From JACNIZ01 sp964344765 (GTDB taxonomy: Bacteria; Planctomycetota; UBA1135): 11,419 nucleotides of DNA. Each line of letters starts with the position of its first letter. Within the stretch, counting starts at the first letter, position 1. Positions 6,627 through 11,419 of this stretch are shown here, in pieces. Made by a program: the position numbers and the translations under genes. The notes beneath the pieces were generated by a model. The model saw only the letters and a program-made list of their open reading frames with translations. It was not told the DNA's origin and made no database searches. The DNA is taken from positions 1 through 11,419 of the forward strand of contig CAYFOM010000066.1 in the NCBI GenBank assembly GCA_964344765.1, read 5' to 3'.

Positions 6627-9600
6627 ATGTTCCTCCATTTGCTCGCCCCACTTCTGGCCATCCCCCTTCTTTCCTGCAGCGCGCCCGGTTTGCCTCAGCA
6701 AGCCGCCGCTGATTCGGAAAGCCAAACTCAAATCGATCCGCAGCTATTCAACGCGCTGGAGTACCGCTGCATCGGGCCATTCCGCGGCGGACGCTCTGCG
6801 GCGATCACCGGAGTAGCCAGCGATCCGGCGACTTATTACTTTGGCGCGGCCGGTGGTGGCGTTTGGAAGACCGATGACGCCGGCACGACTTGGAGCAACA
6901 TTTCCGATGACTACTTCGGCGGCTCCATCGGCGCGATTGCCGTTAGTGAATGGGATGAAAACGTCATCTACGTCGGCGGCGGCGAGGTCACGGTGCGCGG
7001 CAATGTTTCCCATGGCGACGGCGTTTGGAAGTCGGTGGATCGCGGTGCGACTTGGACGCATGTGGGCTTGAGCGATTCGCATCACATTCCGCGTATTCGC
7101 ATTCACCCGAAGAACCCCGATTTGGTTTATGCCGCGGTGCTCGGCCATTTGTACGGACCGAGTGAAGAACGCGGTGTTTACCGCAGTAAAGACGGCGGCA
7201 AAACTTGGGAGCGAATTCTTTTTGCCAATGCCGACGCCGGTGCCGTCGACTTGGTGTATGATCCGAGTAACCCGCGCATCATGTATGCCAGCACTTGGCG
7301 CATTCGCCGCACTCCGTACAGCTTGGAAAGTGGCGGAGATGGTTGTGCGCTGTGGAAGAGCACCGATGGCGGTGATACTTGGGAAGATATTTCGCGTGCC
7401 GAAGGTTTGCCGAAGGGAATGTTGGGAATCATTGGCGTGACGGTTTCGCCGGTGAACCCGCAACGAGTCTTTGCCATTATTGAGAATGAAAACGGCGGCG
7501 TTTTCCGTTCGGATGACGGCGGTGAAAATTGGAAAAAGGTGAATTCCGAACGCAAGCTGCGTCAGCGCGCCTGGTACTACAGTCGGATTTATGCCGATAG
7601 CCAGGATGCCGACACCGTTTACGTGTTGAATGTTCGGTTTTGGAAATCAAAGGACGGCGGCAAAAATTTCAGCAGTATCGGCACGCCGCATAGCGATCAC
7701 CACGACCTTTGGATTGCACCGGAAAACAATCGGCGCCTGGCCGTGGCCGATGACGGCGGCGGACAGGTCAGCATGAACGGCGGCGAAAGTTGGAGCACTT
7801 ATATGAACCAGCCGACCGCGCAGTTTTACCGCGTGACTGCCGATGACTCCTTCCCCTATCGCGTTTACGGCGCGCAGCAAGATAACTCGACGGTGCGCAT
7901 TCGTCACCGCAGCGCCGGCAGTGGAATCGGCGAACGCGATTGGGAACCGACCGCCGGTGGTGAAAGCGGTTATTTGGCCATCGATCCGCATTCCGAAGAT
8001 ACGGTTTTCGGTGGGTCTTATGGTGGGCTACTCGAGCGCTACAACCACCGCACCGGTGAGCACCGCATGATTAACGTGTGGCCGGAAAATCCAATGGGAC
8101 ATGGCGCCGAAGGTATGAACCCGCGCTTTCAGTGGAACTTCCCAATCCTTTATTCGCGACACGCGTTCCATACCGTCTACACCGCCGGCAATCATTTGTA
8201 TAAGTCCGATACCGACGGCCACAGTTGGCGCCGGATCAGTCCCGATTTAACGCATAACAATCCGGAGTGGCTGCGCTCATCGGGCGGACCGATCACCAAG
8301 GACAACACCGGCGTCGAATACTTCTGCACGATTTTTGCGTTGGCCGAAAGCGTGTCGGAAGGCAATGTGCTTTGGGTGGGTACCGATGATGGGTTGATTC
8401 ACATCACTCGCGACGGCGGTCAAAACTGGAGTAATATTTCGCCGCAGGCCGACATCATGCCGGAGCTGATGCAAATCAACTGCATCGAGGCGCACCCGAC
8501 GATTCCTGGTGGTGCATACGTTGCCGGCACCCGCTATAAGTCGGATGACTTCAAGCCGTATCTTTATCGCACTTTGGATTATGGCCAGACTTGGACTCTG
8601 ATCAGTGACGACCTGCCGCAGAATTCGTTCACGCGTGTGGTCCGCGCCGATCCGATGAAGCCGGGATTGCTTTACTGCGGCACGGAAACCGGCATGCACG
8701 TTTCTTTTGACGATGGCGACAACTGGCAATCGCTGCAATTGAATCTGCCGCAGGTACCGATCACCGATTTGGTGTGGAAGAACACTGATTTGGTGGTGGC
8801 CACCCAAGGTCGCTCGTTCTGGATTCTTGACGACGTCACCCCGCTGCACGAGGTCTCGGAGGAAATGAATGAGGAGCAGTTCTGGACCTTCCAGCCGCGA
8901 CCAACTTACCGCTTGCCGGGGCGCCGTCAGGAAGGCTCGAAGACTCGAGGGCAAAACCCGCACAACGGTGTGGTCTTCCGTTATTTCCTAAGTGAGGCCG
9001 CGGCGAAACAAAAGGTCAGCATTGATGTACTGGAAGCCGACGGAACGCTGATTCGCAGCTTCCCTGATTTGTCGGACGAGAAGAAGCCGGCCAAGAAGGA
9101 GGCGGAATCGGATAACCCCGAACTGCAAAACGCCGATGAAGGTGATGAGCCTAAAGATGCTCCGGATTCCGAAGCCGGCATGAACCAGTTTGTTTGGAAT
9201 CTGCGCTATCCGGATGCAAAGGATTTCGACGGCTTGATCATGTGGGCAGGCAGCGTGCGTGGACCGCGCGCCGCACCGGGCGAATATCAGTTGCGCTTGA
9301 ATGTAGGCGAAGAAACCCGAACCGTGCCGTTCACGTTGTTGCGTGACCCGCGCGCCGGTTCCTCCGACCAGGACTTGCGCGCCCAGTTTGACTTCTTAAT
9401 CGCCGCCCGCGACAAGTTGACCCAAACGCACGAAGCAATCATTCGCATCCGCAAAGTGAAGAAGCAACTTGGCAGTTGGAAGAAACGCTTCGCGGTGCTG
9501 AACGAAAACGGCGACGGCGAATACCAAGAGCTGGTGGACGCCATCGGCGAACTGAGCAAGCAGTTAACCGGGATTGAAGAAAAGCTCTACCAAACCAAAA

Positions 9601-9842
9601 ACCAAAGCAATCAAGATCCGCTGAACTTCCCGATTCGCCTCAACAACAAGTTGGCGGCGCTAGCGTCAACGGTGGCTCAAGGCGACTTCCGCCCAACCAA
9701 GCAGGCAACCGAGGTTTACACCCACCTGGTCACGCAAATTGATCAATGCCTGGCCGAGCTCGACGCGGCAATTGAAGAAAAATTGCCGGCGATTAATGCG
9801 CAAATCAAGCAAGCTGAGGTGCCGGCAATTAGCGGCAAGTGA
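6627..9842 (+). CDS. VPS10/sortilin-like Asp-box β-propeller lipoprotein (1071 aa)
   Basis: This belongs to the bacterial group usually annotated as glycosyl hydrolase BNR repeat or sortilin/VPS10-like protein; no glycosidase activity is established for that group, and I see no sialidase catalytic set. The lipobox PLLSC predicts lipidation at Cys17. Residues about 45-740 form large propellers with about eleven Asp-box motifs (S/T-x-D-x-G-x-T/N-W), for example KTDDAGTTW near 81, RSKDGGKTW near 186, KSTDGGDTW near 244, RSDDGGENW near 294, TRDGGQNW near 594 and RTLDYGQTW near 648. Residues about 755-905 are a β domain interrupted by a charged Lys/Glu/Asp-rich stretch (about 815-850). Residues about 910-1065 are largely helical (for example FDFLIAARDKL and VTQIDQCLAELDAAIEEKL), as is common at the end of this family. 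The ATG at 6627 gives the full signal peptide; the G-rich run just before it is too close to be a good ribosome binding site. It is complete and full length. Confidence 0.93.
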   Translation: MFLHLLAPLLAIPLLSCSAPGLPQQAAADSESQTQIDPQLFNALEYRCIGPFRGGRSAAITGVASDPATYYFGAAGGGVWKTDDAGTTWSNISDDYFGGSIGAIAVSEWDENVIYVGGGEVTVRGNVSHGDGVWKSVDRGATWTHVGLSDSHHIPRIRIHPKNPDLVYAAVLGHLYGPSEERGVYRSKDGGKTWERILFANADAGAVDLVYDPSNPRIMYASTWRIRRTPYSLESGGDGCALWKSTDGGDTWEDISRAEGLPKGMLGIIGVTVSPVNPQRVFAIIENENGGVFRSDDGGENWKKVNSERKLRQRAWYYSRIYADSQDADTVYVLNVRFWKSKDGGKNFSSIGTPHSDHHDLWIAPENNRRLAVADDGGGQVSMNGGESWSTYMNQPTAQFYRVTADDSFPYRVYGAQQDNSTVRIRHRSAGSGIGERDWEPTAGGESGYLAIDPHSEDTVFGGSYGGLLERYNHRTGEHRMINVWPENPMGHGAEGMNPRFQWNFPILYSRHAFHTVYTAGNHLYKSDTDGHSWRRISPDLTHNNPEWLRSSGGPITKDNTGVEYFCTIFALAESVSEGNVLWVGTDDGLIHITRDGGQNWSNISPQADIMPELMQINCIEAHPTIPGGAYVAGTRYKSDDFKPYLYRTLDYGQTWTLISDDLPQNSFTRVVRADPMKPGLLYCGTETGMHVSFDDGDNWQSLQLNLPQVPITDLVWKNTDLVVATQGRSFWILDDVTPLHEVSEEMNEEQFWTFQPRPTYRLPGRRQEGSKTRGQNPHNGVVFRYFLSEAAAKQKVSIDVLEADGTLIRSFPDLSDEKKPAKKEAESDNPELQNADEGDEPKDAPDSEAGMNQFVWNLRYPDAKDFDGLIMWAGSVRGPRAAPGEYQLRLNVGEETRTVPFTLLRDPRAGSSDQDLRAQFDFLIAARDKLTQTHEAIIRIRKVKKQLGSWKKRFAVLNENGDGEYQELVDAIGELSKQLTGIEEKLYQTKNQSNQDPLNFPIRLNNKLAALASTVAQGDFRPTKQATEVYTHLVTQIDQCLAELDAAIEEKLPAINAQIKQAEVPAISGK

Positions 9843-9886
9843 CGGGCGTCCCAGCAATTCCACCGAAACTTGAAAAAGTTCGCCTA

Positions 9887-9943
9887 GGAATGGGCGATCC
9901 AAGCGGCGTTTTCGACCTATTCTTGGATCAACGCCTCCATTCC
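9887..9943 (+). promoter_or_regulatory. Two-part hairpin just upstream of the FG-GAP gene
   Basis: Inner arms GATCCAAG (9896-9903) and CTTGGATC (9922-9929) pair perfectly over 8 bp around an 18-nt loop. Outer arms GGAATGG (9887-9893) and CCATTCC (9937-9943) pair perfectly over 7 bp, separated from the inner stem by a 2/7-nt internal loop. The structure fills much of the 108-bp gap and ends 7 nt before the ATG at 9951, in the position of the missing ribosome binding site. It could limit or time translation, protect mRNA ends, or be a protein operator. There is no T-run for an intrinsic terminator. Confidence 0.45.
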
Positions 9944-9950
9944 AAACAAA

Positions 9951-11390
9951 ATGCCCGCGATTCTTCCAAGCATCCTATTTGCTGCCGCCCTTCAGTCCTA
10001 TTCCGGCGGCGATTTTGCGCTCCTGGACCGCTGGCAAGGCGAGGCACGCAATGATCGATTCGGCAACGAAATCTCCAACGCCGGCGACTTGAACGGCGAT
10101 GGAATTGACGACCTCCTCGTATCCGCCCCGACGGCGAGCAACTTGGTCCTGGGGTCGATGGGTCGCGTCTATGTTTACTCCGGTGCGGATCAAACCTTGA
10201 TTCATAGCTGGGAAGGGATTGCAGAAAAGGTTGAGTTGGGTGTGAGTGTTGCCAATGCCGGCGATGTGAACGGCGATGGCGTGGACGATGTCATTGCCGG
10301 TGCAAATGGCAACCTCACCGGAGTTGGAGCCTACGCCGAGGTGTGGTCCGGCGCCGATGGAAGTCTGCTGCATCACGTCAATGAAGTCCAAGCCGACAGC
10401 TATTTCGGTCAATACGTTGCCGGGGCAGGCGACGTCAATGGAGATGGAATGCACGACTTCATCGTTTCTGCAATCCATACCACTGTGAATGGGCAGGAGA
10501 ATGCCGGGTCGGCATATGTGTACTCCGGTGCGGACGGAAGCGTGCTTTTTCAAATCGAGGGCGTCGACATCAACTCTAAACTGGGTTACGGGATGGCTGC
10601 CCTGGGTGACGTGAACAATGATGGTCGGCATGACTTTGCCCTCTCTCAGCAGATCTCATCGTCCGGCGGCATGCAACCCGTTGTCGTCATTTATTCCGGC
10701 ATCGATGGAACGCCGCTTTTTCAAATCGACAGTCCCAGTACAAATGACGCCTTCGGATCCACGCTGGAATCCTGCCCCGATTTAAACGGTGATGGAATCC
10801 GCGACTTACTCATCGGCGCACCCAAATCCAACAATGGCAGTCTGGCGGACGCCGGTGCGGCCTACGCTTATTCCGGATCCGCGGGCACACTTTTGCTTGA
10901 GTGGCAAGGACAGACCGCGGGTGAAAATCTCGGCTGGTCAATAGCCGGCGGCCAGGATCTTAATTCCGATGGGATTTGGGACATCGCCATCGGTTCACAG
11001 AACTACAGCGATGGCGCTCATTTTCAGGCCGGTGCCATTTCTCTTTATTCGAGCAATGACGGTCATCTGCTGCACCGTGTGATCGGGCCCAATGCCATGG
11101 TCCACTATGGCATTAACTTAGCCGTTTTTAATGACTCGAATGGCAATGGCAGCGGCGAGTTTTGCACGGGTCAGTTCAACGGCGGTGCCCAAGCCCAAGG
11201 GGTGGTCAAGCGATTTGAGTTCGTGAATTTCCTTGCCACTAGCACGCAGCAAATTGAAGCACGCAGCGGCGCTTTAATCGATTTTGAATATGACTTCCCT
11301 GCGCCCGCCTCTGGATACCTTTATCACACTTTGGTGTCTGCGAGTGGCGTTGGCCCGATCGACCACGTTAGCGTAACATCCTTTCTGTAA
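9951..11390 (+). CDS. Seven-bladed FG-GAP (integrin-α-like) β-propeller protein, possibly truncated at the C-terminus
   Basis: This is a secreted or surface propeller; FG-GAP proteins often act in adhesion or binding, but its ligand is unknown. Seven repeats occur about every 58 residues, each carrying a calcium-binding loop of the DxNxDGxxD type: DLNGDGIDD (46), DVNGDGVDD (105), DVNGDGMHD (161), DVNNDGRHD (220), DLNGDGIRD (277), DLNSDGIWD (336) and a degenerate DSNGNGSGE (395). Between them recur FG-like turns and Y-SGADGSLL strands, so one closed seven-bladed propeller is likely. The N-terminus (AILPSILFAAAL) is a short, weak signal sequence without a basic residue. ATG 9951 is the only plausible start after an in-frame TAG at 9885; no Shine-Dalgarno is seen. 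After the propeller a β domain begins at about 425, as in planctomycete relatives, but ends abruptly at residue 479. An alternative frame stays open from there to the window end, suggesting a frameshift. It follows the VPS10-like gene by 108 bp. Confidence 0.88.
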   Translation: MPAILPSILFAAALQSYSGGDFALLDRWQGEARNDRFGNEISNAGDLNGDGIDDLLVSAPTASNLVLGSMGRVYVYSGADQTLIHSWEGIAEKVELGVSVANAGDVNGDGVDDVIAGANGNLTGVGAYAEVWSGADGSLLHHVNEVQADSYFGQYVAGAGDVNGDGMHDFIVSAIHTTVNGQENAGSAYVYSGADGSVLFQIEGVDINSKLGYGMAALGDVNNDGRHDFALSQQISSSGGMQPVVVIYSGIDGTPLFQIDSPSTNDAFGSTLESCPDLNGDGIRDLLIGAPKSNNGSLADAGAAYAYSGSAGTLLLEWQGQTAGENLGWSIAGGQDLNSDGIWDIAIGSQNYSDGAHFQAGAISLYSSNDGHLLHRVIGPNAMVHYGINLAVFNDSNGNGSGEFCTGQFNGGAQAQGVVKRFEFVNFLATSTQQIEARSGALIDFEYDFPAPASGYLYHTLVSASGVGPIDHVSVTSFL

Positions 11391-11419
11391 ATTCCCTCGT
11401 CCCTGCAACCGCCCTGTCT

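Noticed and set aside
6744..7463. 239-codon minus-strand frame opposite the VPS10-like gene, and a similar 228-codon frame at 8277-8963
   Set aside because: Both are antisense shadows of repetitive Asp-box coding sequence, with no domain motif.
9840..9887. Readthrough fusion of the VPS10-like and FG-GAP genes, which share a frame
   Set aside because: Two in-frame stops (TGA at 9840 and TAG at 9885) separate them, and the FG-GAP protein has its own signal-like N-terminus.
9975..10631. 218-codon minus-strand frame opposite the FG-GAP repeats
   Set aside because: Its apparent repeats (for example HIAGIGN, QVAGVGDF) are the reverse reading of the calcium-loop codons, so they carry no independent signal.

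Overview
The window looks like chromosomal DNA of a planctomycete or a similar bacterium rich in secreted proteins. The evidence is indirect: large exported β-propeller proteins (FG-GAP/integrin type, Asp-box/VPS10 type, and a two-propeller lipoprotein with a C-terminal β domain that I associate with Planctomycetota), several lipoprotein signals, weak Shine-Dalgarno sequences, and a coding GC content near 58-60% by hand count. No rRNA, tRNA, CRISPR array, transposase or phage gene was seen, and I found no recognisable new defence or mobile system.

Layout. On the minus strand at the left edge are a 63-residue exported peptide (40-231) and a 995-residue lipoprotein (390-3377). A 76-bp imperfect palindrome (296-371) lies between them. 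A 44-bp divergent gap leads to a plus-strand series that runs to the right end. It comprises thiE (thiamine phosphate synthase, 3422-4087), an exported class C β-lactamase-like serine hydrolase split by an in-frame TAG (4075-5442), a PHB-depolymerase/feruloyl-esterase-type lipoprotein (5499-6563), a 1071-residue VPS10/sortilin-like Asp-box lipoprotein (6627-9842), and a seven-bladed FG-GAP propeller protein (9951-11390) whose end may be frameshifted. A two-part hairpin (9887-9943) sits just before the last start codon.

How the genes relate. Only ThiE is a clear cytoplasmic metabolic enzyme. The other six products carry export signals of varying strength, and three contain extensive propeller repeats. 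I see no shared pathway. The plus-strand genes may be partly cotranscribed: thiE overlaps the hydrolase by 13 bp and the later gaps are 56, 63 and 108 bp. The broken hydrolase has clearly lower GC (about 49%) than its neighbours, which suggests a foreign or decaying gene placed behind thiE.

The items most worth checking are the amber codon in an otherwise intact hydrolase, the long palindrome, the upstream hairpin, and the possible frameshift at the end of the FG-GAP gene.
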